Shown: positions 19,221-28,053, counted from the stretch's first letter. The stretch is 64,000 nt of DNA from Aquimarina sp. U1-2 (GCF_017897595.1 NZ_JAGKIK010000003.1:1-64000); one strand, 5' to 3'. A program made the numbers and translations. The notes: generated by a model not told the origin, from the letters alone.

Positions 19221-19508
19221 TTAGAAATTCTTTTTTGCAAGATTAGGAAGTTTGTCATAGTCCCCATCGATCAACGCTTGCTTTTTAGCTCTAGACCATT
19301 TTTTAATTTGTTTCTCCGTATCGATCGCCATCGAAATACTAGTGAATTCTGCATAAAATACAAGTTCCACAGGTCTTCTTCTATAAGTAAAACAATCCCT
19401 ATAAAATCCTGATTTATGCTGAGTTAATCTTTTGTTGAGATTAGATGTTACCCCTGTGTAGTAAGAAGTATCAGCGCATTTCAATATATAGACATAAGAA
19501 ATTTTCAT
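19221..19508 (-). CDS. GIY-YIG domain nuclease, UPF0213/URI type
   Basis: A 95-residue single-domain GIY-YIG protein. The start is MKISYVYILKCADTSYYTGV; the frame stays open 12 codons upstream to 19544, but that part is repeat sequence. YVYILK is the GIY motif and YYTGVTSNLNKRLTQH carries the YIG motif with the catalytic Tyr and Arg. The C-terminal half has ELVFYAEF and an Asp/Glu-rich segment AIDTEKQIKKW with the metal-binding Glu. Relatives are widespread, often multicopy, and their cellular role is unclear; some resemble the nuclease of SLX1 and of homing endonucleases. It is enclosed on both sides by copies of the CTCGATACAA repeat, which is unusual and suggests a link with that repeat. 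Confidence 0.9.
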   Translation of the reverse strand: MKISYVYILKCADTSYYTGVTSNLNKRLTQHKSGFYRDCFTYRRRPVELVFYAEFTSISMAIDTEKQIKKWSRAKKQALIDGDYDKLPNLAKKNF

Positions 19509-19530
19509 CAGGTAAATATATAGTTTTTCG

Positions 19531-19752
19531 TTTTCATAAAACATCTCGATACAACCCTCCTATCGTCGGATCACTCGATGTGACGTAGCGTGTGCAAATC
19601 ATACCGTGCCGTCAGTTCGAGTGGTTTTCTGTAATAAAATGGAAGAAAATTGCATCGAGAACCTTTCAATAGTGAATTTATATTCTTTCCGTTTTCATAA
19701 AACATCTCGATACAATCCTCCTAACGTCGGATCACTAGATATGACGTAGGGC
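19531..19752 (+). repeat. CTCGATACAA repeat cluster, right of the GIY-YIG gene
   Basis: One full unit (19541-19663) is followed by the same linker as in the left cluster and a left half-unit (from 19702). The distance between ACATCTCGATACAA starts is 161 bases, giving the tandem period. The unit at 19541 overlaps the region just upstream of the nuclease gene and would lie in its promoter. Confidence 0.85.
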
Positions 19753-19792
19753 GATCCCTATGTCACACGGGATATGACTTCTTAATTATCCT

Positions 19793-20194
19793 CTAATATA
19801 CAAGTTCTGCCTTGCCATCTACACAGGCTACATCTACAGGGGTTGCAGGAACAGAACAGTCTGACACAATATTCCACTTGATATTGTAAGCATTCATCGC
19901 GGTCGCGTAGGTAGTAACTTTCTGCAGAAAATCATAGGTATCTATAGTCGTTGAATACGCCAAAAAACCCGTGGGACCACCACAAGCTTTGCTTCCGATA
20001 GGTGTAAATGTCCAATCATCGGCATTTACGCAATTCACACTTTCTGAAATTTTAATAAGTTCACCCAGCATTTCTTCAAGAGAATCATTTTGCTCTTTTT
20101 GTTTTGGATTCGGTACACTCGTATCATCGCTAGTACATCCTGTTAAAATTCCAAAAAATAGTACTAATGCAACTACCAATTTACTTGTCTTCAT
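19793..20194 (-). CDS. Small predicted lipoprotein
   Basis: A 133-residue protein, family unknown to me. The signal peptide MKTSKLVVALVLFFGILTGC ends in a lipobox with Cys20, followed by an Asp/Ser/Pro-rich linker. The mature part has four cysteines (NCVNADDW, KACGGP, DCSVP, VACVDG) that could form two disulfides. The pattern KACGGPTGFLAYS and the length recall cysteine-containing flavobacterial lipoproteins of unknown role. It is divergent from the TIR-like gene. Confidence 0.6.
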   Translation of the reverse strand: MKTSKLVVALVLFFGILTGCTSDDTSVPNPKQKEQNDSLEEMLGELIKISESVNCVNADDWTFTPIGSKACGGPTGFLAYSTTIDTYDFLQKVTTYATAMNAYNIKWNIVSDCSVPATPVDVACVDGKAELVY

Positions 20195-20403
20195 GATTTG
20201 CTATGTTTATAAGTAAGATGAAGAAACAAATGAAAGGTTGCGCATTATGGCTTTTCCTAATCAAAGGATTTATTATGATCAGGTAGCAACTTCATATTTT
20301 TGATCTATTTTTAAATTCTATTGCGTATAATTTAATTGCAATAACAGCTTACAACAAAACCTCTTTTAAAAACGTTATATTGCAGAAAATTTTCAGGCAA
20401 ATC

Positions 20404-20949
20404 ATGAGTATTTTACCACAATACGGACTTAAACAATATCGCAATAGTGCGAGAATCTATACAAAATCAATACCTGAGAGTCTTCAACTTTTTAAAGAAG
20501 AACCACGGGATATTATGACTTCTGTATTTATTTTTCACAAACATGACGAACTTGAAGAATTAGATAGTGCCATTAATTTTTTAAATGGATTTGATGAATT
20601 GGTGTATGCCGATTGGATAGAGGAAAGCCTATATGCCAATACCACCGAGGCCACGAAAAAAATTCATCTCGCGTTTAAGGAAAAAATCAAGGAGAATAAA
20701 AAATTTATATTCCTGGCTACCGAAACAGCTATCGAATCCAAACTTGGGAAATGGGTTTTAGGACAATTGCATGCACAAAAAGATATGGATCACATTGCTC
20801 TTTTGCCCATTCGGGGAGACTATAGTGATTATAGCGGAGAAGAATACCTGCAAAAATATCCTTACATTCATGAAATAGAAGCCGAGGTTTATGGTGTAAA
20901 ATATCCTAATGGGGAAGCAAAAGAGCTGGGGGCCTGGCTAGCCTCCTGA
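20404..20949 (+). CDS. TIR-like domain protein lacking the usual catalytic Glu
   Basis: A 181-residue protein. The chosen start is ATG 20404; an open TTG frame begins at 20380. From about residue 38, TSVFIFHKHDELEELDSAI matches the first strand and box 1 of bacterial TIR domains. LVYADWIEESLYANTTEATK fits the second strand and loop, and KFIFLATETAIESKLGKWVL fits the strand and helix that carry the active site. TIR NADases have Trp-Glu (as in SKWCxWELG) there; here the reading is KWVLG, with Val in place of Glu. ALLPIRGDYSDYSGEEYLQK closes the domain. Without Glu it is probably not an NADase and may bind ligand or partner only. It stands alone, with no effector or defence gene beside it. TIR assignment is from pattern similarity. 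Confidence 0.7.
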   Translation: MSILPQYGLKQYRNSARIYTKSIPESLQLFKEEPRDIMTSVFIFHKHDELEELDSAINFLNGFDELVYADWIEESLYANTTEATKKIHLAFKEKIKENKKFIFLATETAIESKLGKWVLGQLHAQKDMDHIALLPIRGDYSDYSGEEYLQKYPYIHEIEAEVYGVKYPNGEAKELGAWLAS

Positions 20950-20990
20950 AGCTATCTCTTCCTTGCTGTTCTATATTGTAAGTAAACATC

Positions 20991-22277
20991 TTAAAAGGTA
21001 GCAGCTACTTTACCTACAGCTGCAATAGTCTCATCAAGGTCATCGTATGTTAACGCATCGGTAATAAACCAGCTTTCAAAAGCACTGGGCGCGATATAAA
21101 TCCCATGTTCTAACATGCCGTGAAAGAACTTTTTAAAGGTATCGTTATTCCCTTTGGCAGCCGAATCAAAATCTATAACGGGATCTTTATCAAAGTGTAC
21201 CGAGATCATAGACCCAATTCTATTGATAGTATGTTCAACATCATGATTCTCAAGTGCTTTTTGAATACCTTTATGTAAATATTCAGTTTTTTGAGTAAGA
21301 CTGGTAAAAACTTCGGGATTCTTATTTAATTCGGTAAGCATTGCTAATCCCGCAGCCATTGCGAGTGGATTACCACTTAATGTCCCGGCTTGATATACAG
21401 GTCCTTCTGGAGCGAGATACTTCATAATTTCTTTCTTTGCTGCAAACGCTCCTACGGGTAATCCTCCTCCAATAACTTTTCCGAATGTAACAATATCTGC
21501 ATGTACTCCTAGCAATTCCTGCACTCCTCCTTTGGCCAGTCTAAAACCGGTCATTACCTCATCAAAGATCAATAGGATATGATGTTGATCACATATCGAT
21601 CGCAATCCTTCTAAAAACCCTTTGGCAGGGGGAATACATCCCATATTACCTGCTACAGGTTCTACAATAATACAGGCAATCTCATTTTTGTTAGAGTGAA
21701 CGATACGTGCTACATGTTCCAGATTATTATAGTTCGCTAGTAAAGTATCTTTTGCTGTTCCCTGGGTTACCCCTGGGCTATTAGGACTTCCAAATGTTAC
21801 TGCGCCACTACCTGCCTGGATTAGAAAAGAATCACTATGCCCATGATAGCATCCGGCAAATTTAATGATTTTGTCTTTTTTTGTATATCCGCGAGCAAGG
21901 CGTACAGCGCTCATACAGGCTTCGGTACCCGAGTTTACGAATCGTATTTTATCGATATTTGGCACCATAGAGACCGCGAGTTCGGCTATTTCTGTTTCAA
22001 TTTCGGTAGGCATCCCAAAACTGGTTCCCTTTTTAGCTTTCTCGATAACTGCATTCACCACCGGGGAATATGCATGCCCTAAAATCATAGGCCCCCAAGA
22101 GTTGATATAATCGATTAATCGATTGCCATCTTCATCATATAGATAGGCTCCTTTGGCCTCTTTTACAAATATAGGGTCACCACCCACGGCATTGAAAGCG
22201 CGAACTGGTGAATTTACGCCGCCCGGAATTACTTTTTGCGCCGCAGCAAATAGCGCACTGCTTCTCTGGTAGATCAT
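20991..22277 (-). CDS. hemL: Glutamate-1-semialdehyde 2,1-aminomutase
   Basis: A 428-residue PLP enzyme that converts glutamate-1-semialdehyde to 5-aminolevulinate in the C5 pathway of haem synthesis. The N-terminus [19 protein letters not shown] and the motifs [29 protein letters not shown] and [11 protein letters not shown] are diagnostic. The PLP-binding Lys is in [16 protein letters not shown]. The start is the ATG at 22277; a TTG start at 22286 would overlap the preceding gene. With the ATG, only one base separates it from the upstream glucosaminidase stop, so it is the last gene of a four-gene operon (24439 to 20991). Confidence 0.95.
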   Translation of the reverse strand: MIYQRSSALFAAAQKVIPGGVNSPVRAFNAVGGDPIFVKEAKGAYLYDEDGNRLIDYINSWGPMILGHAYSPVVNAVIEKAKKGTSFGMPTEIETEIAELAVSMVPNIDKIRFVNSGTEACMSAVRLARGYTKKDKIIKFAGCYHGHSDSFLIQAGSGAVTFGSPNSPGVTQGTAKDTLLANYNNLEHVARIVHSNKNEIACIIVEPVAGNMGCIPPAKGFLEGLRSICDQHHILLIFDEVMTGFRLAKGGVQELLGVHADIVTFGKVIGGGLPVGAFAAKKEIMKYLAPEGPVYQAGTLSGNPLAMAAGLAMLTELNKNPEVFTSLTQKTEYLHKGIQKALENHDVEHTINRIGSMISVHFDKDPVIDFDSAAKGNNDTFKKFFHGMLEHGIYIAPSAFESWFITDALTYDDLDETIAAVGKVAATF

Positions 22278-22278
22278 A

Positions 22279-23163
22279 TTAATCAAAATCTTCTTCCTCT
22301 TCTTCGGTGGCTACTTTGAGTAACTGACCGACCTTTATCGTATTATTCTCTAAATTATTGAATGCTTTCAATTCCTGCACCGATATTTTGTGTCTTCGCG
22401 AAATCGAATATAACGTATCGCCTTTTTGTACAATATACTCACCTTTAGGTGTATTGGTTACAGCAGCGATAATGACCGCCTCTTTTTTAGGTGGTTTTTT
22501 GCGACTCCTCTTTCCTAAAACTTCATCATCAAATTGATACAATTGATATCTTTCGATGATACTAATCAGTTTTTCAGGATATTTACGATCGGTAGCATAC
22601 CCGGCTTCTCGCAAACCTCTGGCCCAGGATTTGTAATCTTTTTGGTTGAAGGTGAATAAACGGGCATATCGTTTTCTGTTTTTCAAAAATAAGGAGTGAT
22701 CCCGAAACGATTCGCTAGCGCGGTCATATTTTCTAAAACACTCTTGTAACCTGTCATCGTCATGATACACTCGATCTCCTTCCCAGTCATGGCACTTGAT
22801 ACCGAAATGATTTTTTGCTCTACTGGTCAAGTCCCCGTATCCTGCTCCTGATTCGAGAATTCCCTGTGCAAGGGTAATACTGGCAGGTATCCCATACGCC
22901 TTCATTTCATTTTTGGCGATTTCGGCATACTCGTATATGTAATGTTGAACTCGTTCTTTATATGAAAGTGCAGCAGCTGGTTTTTTGATCACTTCGCTGG
23001 GAGCATCGGTACCGATAATCTCTTTAGTGTTACGTTCGATTTTTGTGATTGAAGTAGGTCTGGATATTGTTCTTTCTGTCCTAGAGGTCAATGTCACTTT
23101 TTTACTTCCACCACAGGACATTAAAAATATAGTCATACACAAGAGTGCAATAAAATTTTTCAT
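22279..23163 (-). CDS. GH73 glucosaminidase with LysM, predicted lipoprotein
   Basis: A 294-residue peptidoglycan hydrolase. The signal peptide ends in a lipobox ([17 protein letters not shown]). The glucosaminidase domain is at about 60-210: [20 protein letters not shown] contains the catalytic Glu, and [34 protein letters not shown] and [11 protein letters not shown] are conserved. A single LysM is at about 240-285 ([28 protein letters not shown]). It should cut the glycan bond next to GlcNAc in murein. A short acidic tail EEEEDFD follows. It is in an operon with an ACC-deaminase-like gene (7 bases upstream) and hemL (1 base downstream). Confidence 0.9.
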   Translation of the reverse strand: MKNFIALLCMTIFLMSCGGSKKVTLTSRTERTISRPTSITKIERNTKEIIGTDAPSEVIKKPAAALSYKERVQHYIYEYAEIAKNEMKAYGIPASITLAQGILESGAGYGDLTSRAKNHFGIKCHDWEGDRVYHDDDRLQECFRKYDRASESFRDHSLFLKNRKRYARLFTFNQKDYKSWARGLREAGYATDRKYPEKLISIIERYQLYQFDDEVLGKRSRKKPPKKEAVIIAAVTNTPKGEYIVQKGDTLYSISRRHKISVQELKAFNNLENNTIKVGQLLKVATEEEEEDFD

Positions 23164-23170
23164 GTCATCA

Positions 23171-24112
23171 TCAAATTGTAATCAGGGGTAGTCTCTTTTT
23201 TACTAATTTTTTATTCATCCCGGCTATGCCTTGCAAACCACCTGTATGCACTGCTAAAATACGAGTATTTTTCGGAAAAACATGGTTTTTAATCCTATCA
23301 AAAATTCCGAACATCATTTTCCCTGTATACACTGGATCTAATGGTATTTGCTGTTGCTTTTTAAACGTATTTATAAACTGTATAAGTTCTTGATTTACTT
23401 TGGCGTACCCTCCCAAATGATACTCGTTTATAAGTCTCCAATTGGTTTTAGTTGTATAGTCTTTTATGGTCGCATCGAGAAAATCACCTTTTAACGCAGG
23501 AAATCCTAAAACTTCTTGATAATCTTTTGAGGAATTTATAATACCGGCAATAGTTCCCCCGGTACCTACTGCACAGCATATGATGTCATAGTTATGATCT
23601 TGAGTGGTCAGGATTTCTTGACACCCCTGCACTGCAAGTGTATTGGTTCCTCCTTCGGCAATTGGATAAAATAATCCATATTCATTTTTTAGGCTTTCTA
23701 AAAATGTAGGAGAACTTTTATCTCGATACCCTTCGCGACTAACAAATTTGAAACGCATCCCCTTGGTTGAAGCAAATCGCAACGTATCATTTTGAGATAG
23801 GGTTTTCTCTAAGTCTTCACCTAATTCATTCCCTCTAATTACACCAATGGTTTGTAAATTAAGTAGTTTTCCGGCAGCGGCCGTGGCTGCTATGTGATTG
23901 CTAAAAGCACCCCCAAAGGTAAGTATGGTATCATATCCTAATTTTTTGGCTTCTAATACATTATATTTAAGTTTTCTGAATTTGTTTCCTGAAACTTCAG
24001 GATGTAACTGATCTTCTCTTTTAATATCTAAAAAGACTTCAGCTTGGTCGAGAAGGGTATGAGATATTTGTTGATTTTGAGAGTGTACCACTTCCGAAGG
24101 AAATATATGCAT
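23171..24112 (-). CDS. ACC deaminase / D-cysteine desulfhydrase family PLP enzyme
   Basis: A 313-residue fold-type II PLP protein. SGNKFRKLKYN (residues 41-51) holds the PLP-binding Lys44, TFGGAFSNHIAATAAAGK is the family signature, and CCAVGTGGTIAGI binds the cofactor phosphate. The family contains 1-aminocyclopropane-1-carboxylate deaminases and D-cysteine desulfhydrases, which sequence alone does not separate well; flavobacterial members are usually annotated as either. Its start codon directly abuts the stop of the upstream HExxH gene, so the two are probably translated together. Cytoplasmic. Confidence 0.85.
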   Translation of the reverse strand: MHIFPSEVVHSQNQQISHTLLDQAEVFLDIKREDQLHPEVSGNKFRKLKYNVLEAKKLGYDTILTFGGAFSNHIAATAAAGKLLNLQTIGVIRGNELGEDLEKTLSQNDTLRFASTKGMRFKFVSREGYRDKSSPTFLESLKNEYGLFYPIAEGGTNTLAVQGCQEILTTQDHNYDIICCAVGTGGTIAGIINSSKDYQEVLGFPALKGDFLDATIKDYTTKTNWRLINEYHLGGYAKVNQELIQFINTFKKQQQIPLDPVYTGKMMFGIFDRIKNHVFPKNTRILAVHTGGLQGIAGMNKKLVKKRLPLITI

Positions 24113-24439
24113 TTACCAATATTTAATGAAGCTCCAGGGTTTTCTTGTTTTTAGATAATAAAGATCATCTTCATTGTAATAAGCTTCCCGTTCAAAAGAA
24201 ATATTTCGATATGCGCGTTGCGAATTTTGATACTGGCATAAGCGTATTACATACTCTATAAAATAAAGAACGTAAAATGGTAACACCAATAATTCTGCCT
24301 GCTGTCTGATATGAATTCTTTCATGATTAATAAAAGCCTCGTCTTCTTTTAAGAATGAATCTTTAACCACGATAAATGGCCAAAGTGCTAGTCCTACAAA
24401 ATGACGACCTATCAAATATTTGTTAACAACAATGCGCAT
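24113..24439 (-). CDS. Small membrane-associated protein with HExxH motif
   Basis: A 108-residue protein, first gene of the hemL operon. It has a zinc-protease-like HERIH motif (in EAFINHERIHIRQQAELL, about residues 47-51), followed by a hydrophobic segment LPFYVLYFIEYVIRL and a downstream Glu-rich stretch (SFEREAYYNEDD) that could provide a third metal ligand. The arrangement resembles the catalytic part of M56-type or minigluzincin peptidases, reduced to about 100 residues. No function is known to me. ATG start, divergent from the 56-residue gene at 24469. Confidence 0.6.
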   Translation of the reverse strand: MRIVVNKYLIGRHFVGLALWPFIVVKDSFLKEDEAFINHERIHIRQQAELLVLPFYVLYFIEYVIRLCQYQNSQRAYRNISFEREAYYNEDDLYYLKTRKPWSFIKYW

Positions 24440-24468
24440 ATACCGGTAAGATACTATTTTTGTATAAC

Positions 24469-24639
24469 ATGAGTAACTCTAAAAAAATAATAACTCCAAA
24501 AGAAGGAGATTATTATATGACGCCCGAAGGGTATAGATGTTTTACAGAACAATATCATTTAAGACGGGGCTACTGTTGTGAGAGTGGTTGTAGACACTGT
24601 CCTTACGGTTATGATAAAAAGACAAATCGATATACCTAA
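24469..24639 (+). CDS. Cysteine-rich DUF5522-like small protein
   Basis: A 56-residue protein found by direct translation. It begins MSNSKKIITPKEGDYYMTPE, and its core is YHLRRGYCCESGCRHCPYG with four cysteines and a His in CCxSxCxHC arrangement, probably a metal site. I recognise this as the DUF5522 type, common in Bacteroidota and some other bacteria, function unknown. TATTTTTG at 24455-24462 is a -7 box only six bases before the ATG, so the message is nearly leaderless. It is divergent from the hemL operon. Confidence 0.85.
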   Translation: MSNSKKIITPKEGDYYMTPEGYRCFTEQYHLRRGYCCESGCRHCPYGYDKKTNRYT

Positions 24640-24724
24640 ATATAACAATTTCAATACTTCACATGGTATGATTATTGCTGTATTTATGTTAAAAAATTGT
24701 TGTTAAACCATAAAATCGAGGATT

Positions 24725-25279
24725 ATGAAAGTTTTTTCTTTAGTATCATTACTCCTTATTACGATATTAAGTTCTTGTAGTATGGTACGCGTAGCTTCAG
24801 ATTACGACAAGCAGGCGAATTTTAATACCTATAAAAGTTTTGCGTTTTATAAACCGGGAATCGATAAAGCAGAAATTAGTGACCTGGATAAAAAACGGAT
24901 TTTAAGAGCTATAGAAGCCGATATGACTGCTAAAGGATTTTCTAAATCTGAAAATCCCGATATGCTTGTAAGTATATTTACCAAAACCCGGGAAAATGTA
25001 AATGTATACAACAACAACTGGAATTGGGGCTGGGGCTGGGGTCCTGGATGGGGTTACGGTTGGGGATGGAACCCCTGGTTTATGGGTGCCAACCAAAATG
25101 CTGTATCCAGAGTAACTGAAGGTACTTTGTATATTGATTTAATCGATGCTTCTAAAAAGGAATTAATCTGGCAAGGAATGGGTACCGCAGCTTTGACCGA
25201 CAAAGTTGAGAAAAAGCAGGAAAACATGAATAAGATCGTAAGTGCGATATTAGAAAAATATCCGCCAGAGCGTAAATAA
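24725..25279 (+). CDS. DUF4136 lipoprotein
   Basis: A 184-residue predicted lipoprotein (lipobox LSSC, Cys18). It matches DUF4136: VASDYDKQANFNTYKSFAFY near the N-terminus, RAIEADMTAKGFSKSENPDML in the middle, and GTLYIDLIDASKKELIWQGMG in the last third. A Gly/Trp/Asn-rich loop (NNNWNWGWGWGPGWGYGWGW, about 95-115) is typical of this family in Bacteroidota. Function unknown, probably envelope. A terminator hairpin follows 28 bases downstream. Confidence 0.85.
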   Translation: MKVFSLVSLLLITILSSCSMVRVASDYDKQANFNTYKSFAFYKPGIDKAEISDLDKKRILRAIEADMTAKGFSKSENPDMLVSIFTKTRENVNVYNNNWNWGWGWGPGWGYGWGWNPWFMGANQNAVSRVTEGTLYIDLIDASKKELIWQGMGTAALTDKVEKKQENMNKIVSAILEKYPPERK

Positions 25280-25306
25280 TAGCACCGTTTTAATTTGTAT
25301 GTAATT

Positions 25307-25333
25307 GCCTTTCCCTACCGAAAGGCTTTTTTT
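25307..25333 (+). terminator. Intrinsic terminator after the DUF4136 gene
   Basis: GCCTTTC-CCTACC-GAAAGGC forms a 7-bp stem with a 6-base loop, followed by seven T residues. This is a textbook rho-independent terminator. Confidence 0.85.
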
Positions 25334-25369
25334 ATGTACATTTATACGGAATAAGATAGACCTTGACCT

Positions 25370-25984
25370 ATGCGTAATTTTTTATTAGGCGCTACTTTGA
25401 TGGCGCTTTTGGCATTCGCAATCAAATATTTCATCGATCAATCGAATGTTCAAAAAACCGAATTGCAATCCTCTGACTTGATTCTGGATCAGATTAAAAA
25501 TGTTGGCAAATTAATTGTTACCGAAGGTCATTTTGCTGAAGTTATTTCGTACAAAGATAATAAAGAGTTTATGTCGGGGTTATTCACTGCTAAAAAAACA
25601 GCTTTGGTGGTTGTAAATGCCAAAGTACAAATAGCTTACGACCTTAATGCTATTGAATACACGCTTGATCAGGAAACAAAAACACTTGCTATTCATAAAA
25701 TACCCAAGCCTAACATTGAAATCAATCCTGATATTGAGTATCATACTATTACCGCTGATCTTTTTAATCAATTTGTACCGAAAGATCACAATACCATTAG
25801 AAAAAAAGTGACACAACACCTAAAAGAAAAAGTAAAAAATTCGACATTGCTCACTAATTCTGAAAACAGACTAATTAGTGAACTACAAAAGCTCTATATT
25901 TTGACCAATTCTCTAGGGTGGACATTGACGTACGACGACACTTCCATTCAAAATCGGCAAATGCTACAAAACTTAGTTTTTTAA
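25370..25984 (+). CDS. DUF4230 protein
   Basis: A 204-residue protein with one N-terminal membrane anchor (about 4-22). The rest fits DUF4230: DLILDQIKNVGKLIVTEGHF, SGLFTAKKTALVVVNAKVQIAYDL and KTLAIHKIPKPNIEINPDIE are the usual blocks. The function is unknown and the domain faces the periplasm by prediction. The 3' end overlaps the convergent GNAT gene by four bases. Confidence 0.8.
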   Translation: MRNFLLGATLMALLAFAIKYFIDQSNVQKTELQSSDLILDQIKNVGKLIVTEGHFAEVISYKDNKEFMSGLFTAKKTALVVVNAKVQIAYDLNAIEYTLDQETKTLAIHKIPKPNIEINPDIEYHTITADLFNQFVPKDHNTIRKKVTQHLKEKVKNSTLLTNSENRLISELQKLYILTNSLGWTLTYDDTSIQNRQMLQNLVF

Positions 25985-26538
25985 CCCTGTTTGTCTCTTG
26001 AGTCGGTTTCTAAAATAGCGTATATAAAATTATCTGTCCATCCCGATTGTAAAGGAAGAACTTTTCTTTTTCGACCTTCTCGTATCATCCCTACTTTTTC
26101 AAGCACTCGAATCGAACCTATGTTTTCGACTGCACAACCGGCTTCAATTCGATGCAATTTGAGTTCGACAAACGCGAATTCTAAGAGTCGCAGTAATGCT
26201 TCTGTAGCATATCCATTTCTCCAATGCTTAGGATGCAATTTGTACCATACTTCTCCACTTTTAAATTTTTCATTTCTTAGCGTTAGTGCCATAAGACCTA
26301 CAAATTTTTGATCATCTTTCTTTTCTATCACATAGGTGTAGGCATAAGGTTTGGGTTTTTTATGGTTTACCATCCACTGATCTACAATAGCCTTGGTCTC
26401 TTTTTTATCTTTAGGAATACCAAGTGTGTTGAATTTGTCGGTTTCTGGCAGCAGGTGTAGCTCATGAATTAAATCTACATCGGTTTCTATTACCAATCTT
26501 AGTGTTAATCTACTTGTTGGTAATGCTTGTTTATTCAT
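25981..26538 (-). CDS. GNAT acetyltransferase, RimJ/RimL type
   Basis: A 185-residue acetyltransferase. TSRLTLRLVIETDVDLIHEL opens the fold, EVWYKLHPKHWRNGYATEAL carries the acetyl-CoA loop (HWRNGYATEA), and HRIEAGCAVENIGSIRVLEK is the classic C-terminal motif of the RimJ/RimL subgroup, followed by GMIREGRKR. The acceptor (ribosomal protein, other protein or small molecule) cannot be told. Four-base convergent overlap with the DUF4230 gene. Confidence 0.85.
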   Translation of the reverse strand: MNKQALPTSRLTLRLVIETDVDLIHELHLLPETDKFNTLGIPKDKKETKAIVDQWMVNHKKPKPYAYTYVIEKKDDQKFVGLMALTLRNEKFKSGEVWYKLHPKHWRNGYATEALLRLLEFAFVELKLHRIEAGCAVENIGSIRVLEKVGMIREGRKRKVLPLQSGWTDNFIYAILETDSRDKQG

Positions 26539-26598
26539 GGCTATCTCTTGATTTCTTTATTATTACCGACTCAAAATTGTCTATTACGGCGTTCTGTA

Positions 26599-27027
26599 TT
26601 ATTTGCCCAATCTCGGTTTATGTTTAACTTGATGGTATTGCAATGCCAAACGAATGCATTCTTTTAATTCGGGTACAGGTACATGATCGTCTAACGTAAA
26701 CAAAATTGCTCTATTTTTTTCATAGGTAAAAGTATCGCCATATACTTCTTTAAATGTAGGAACCAACTTAGAGGTACATTTAAAGTATATGGCATATTGA
26801 TTGGGCGTTTTTGGTTTCCAGTCGATTCTTATGGTACTTCCTTTTGAAGTCAAATAACTAGGTTCTCCCCATTTTAAGGTTTCTTCGATGGCCTCAATAT
26901 CGGCATTCTCTTTAGCAGTCTCAAAAATTATGTTTCTCAAAAAATTCAATTTAGATTGAATTGCTTTAGGATATATTTTAAATTTTAATTCGACATCAGG
27001 ACGGGTATGTATTTTAAGTTTGTTCAT
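26599..27027 (-). CDS. DUF1801 domain protein
   Basis: A 142-residue protein of the DUF1801 (YdhG-like) type. EETLKWGEPSYLTSKGSTIR is the central family block, and YAIYFKCTSKLVPTFKEVYG and PELKECIRLALQYHQVK follow as expected. Function unknown; small and cytoplasmic. ATG start. It is 60 bases upstream of the GNAT gene on the same strand and may share its transcript. Confidence 0.8.
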   Translation of the reverse strand: MNKLKIHTRPDVELKFKIYPKAIQSKLNFLRNIIFETAKENADIEAIEETLKWGEPSYLTSKGSTIRIDWKPKTPNQYAIYFKCTSKLVPTFKEVYGDTFTYEKNRAILFTLDDHVPVPELKECIRLALQYHQVKHKPRLGK

Positions 27028-27171
27028 TGGATTGTTTAGGGTTAGTGTGCTTGGATGTAATTGTAATAGGTTTTGAGGGGGCCATCACGATAGTAATTTA
27101 GCAATCCTGAATTAATTTTAAGGTAATTGAAATCGAGAGCAATTACAACTCTATCCTTATTGCCAATTTGT

Positions 27172-27759
27172 TTATTTATTCAGTTTTATTTTCTTTTTAT
27201 TCTCGTAGCGAAATTCATATAATTGCTCTAATTCAGTAGTAATTTTATCTTTCCACTCGGCAATTTTTTCTTCATTTTGTGCGTCTTCAGTTTCCTTAAC
27301 CAATAGTAAACGATTCTCTGAAAATTCAGCCATAATTTCATTATTGATACGGTTTATTACATTAAATCCTTTTGCAATTTTTTTCTTATGCTGTAATACT
27401 CGTTTTCTAAATTTTCTTGCATGAATTTCGGCAAGATCAAACTGCATTTGCTGGAAATCAATTTGTTTTTGAATATTAGCAACTTTTGTGGTATCAATCC
27501 ATGAGGCATTACCAAGAAAGATATTTTCTATTTTTTGGTCTAAATTGCGTTTCATAAAGTCAAATCCGCTAATAGCATGTGACATCATAAATTGACTAAA
27601 AACAACATCATTATTTTTATCGCTAATTCTTATTTTAAAATCCTCGACTGTTAGTTTTTGGTCAGGACTCCAACGTTTTTGTCCATTTTGAAGATCTTGT
27701 CCAAAGCTTATATGTGTTGAACTAAATGTCAAGATCAGCCAAATTATTATTCTATTCAT
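27172..27759 (-). CDS. Secreted protein of unknown function, DUF922-like pattern
   Basis: A 195-residue protein with a signal peptide (MNRIIIWLILTFSSTHISFG). The mature start RWSPDQKLTVEDFKI and the later QMQFDLAEIHARKFRKRV, with a His and charged residues, resemble Bacteroidota secreted proteins annotated as DUF922 or related. I see no complete protease motif. The C-terminal half is helical and charged, ending in a Lys-rich tail. Function unknown. Confidence 0.55.
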   Translation of the reverse strand: MNRIIIWLILTFSSTHISFGQDLQNGQKRWSPDQKLTVEDFKIRISDKNNDVVFSQFMMSHAISGFDFMKRNLDQKIENIFLGNASWIDTTKVANIQKQIDFQQMQFDLAEIHARKFRKRVLQHKKKIAKGFNVINRINNEIMAEFSENRLLLVKETEDAQNEEKIAEWKDKITTELEQLYEFRYENKKKIKLNK

Positions 27760-27794
27760 CTGGTATTTTTGTAAATTGTTAACAATAAGTATAT

Positions 27795-27938
27795 TGAATA
27801 TCCGCTATACATCATAAAGTTAACTTTGGCGTCTGGTCTATCGCAGTAGAATCCTGATTTTAAGATTATTGGATTTACCAACCTCTCGACTACGCTCGAG
27901 GAGACAGAGTGATATAATGGATTACGGATATTCATTTA
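27795..27938. repeat. MITE-like element with TGAATATCCG ends, copy 1
   Basis: The ends TGAATATCCG (27795-27804) and CGGATATTCA (27925-27934) are perfect inverted repeats. The element is almost identical in length and sequence to 34755-34898. The flanking heptamer AGTATAT occurs directly left (27788-27794) and again at 27939-27945, as expected of a target-site duplication. Inside is the strong palindrome CTCGACTACGCTCGAG. There is no coding capacity, so it would need a transposase in trans. Confidence 0.85.
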
Positions 27939-28053
27939 AGTATATAAAAATCGTAGTAGAAGCACTATATTTGACCTTATTTTTTTCAGTCAATATTACC
28001 ATAAAAAACCTTCTACTTTCTTATACTACTATGAGTATAAATTCTAATTCGAT

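Noticed and set aside
18998..19752. CRISPR array
   Set aside because: The repeats are about 120-161 bases with inverted ends and few copies, without short unique spacers or cas genes.
20404..20949. Thoeris or other TIR defence system
   Set aside because: No ThsA-like effector or other defence gene is adjacent, and the usual catalytic Glu is missing.
25991..26311. 106-residue frame opposite the GNAT gene
   Set aside because: It is the antisense shadow of a clearly coding frame with intact family motifs.
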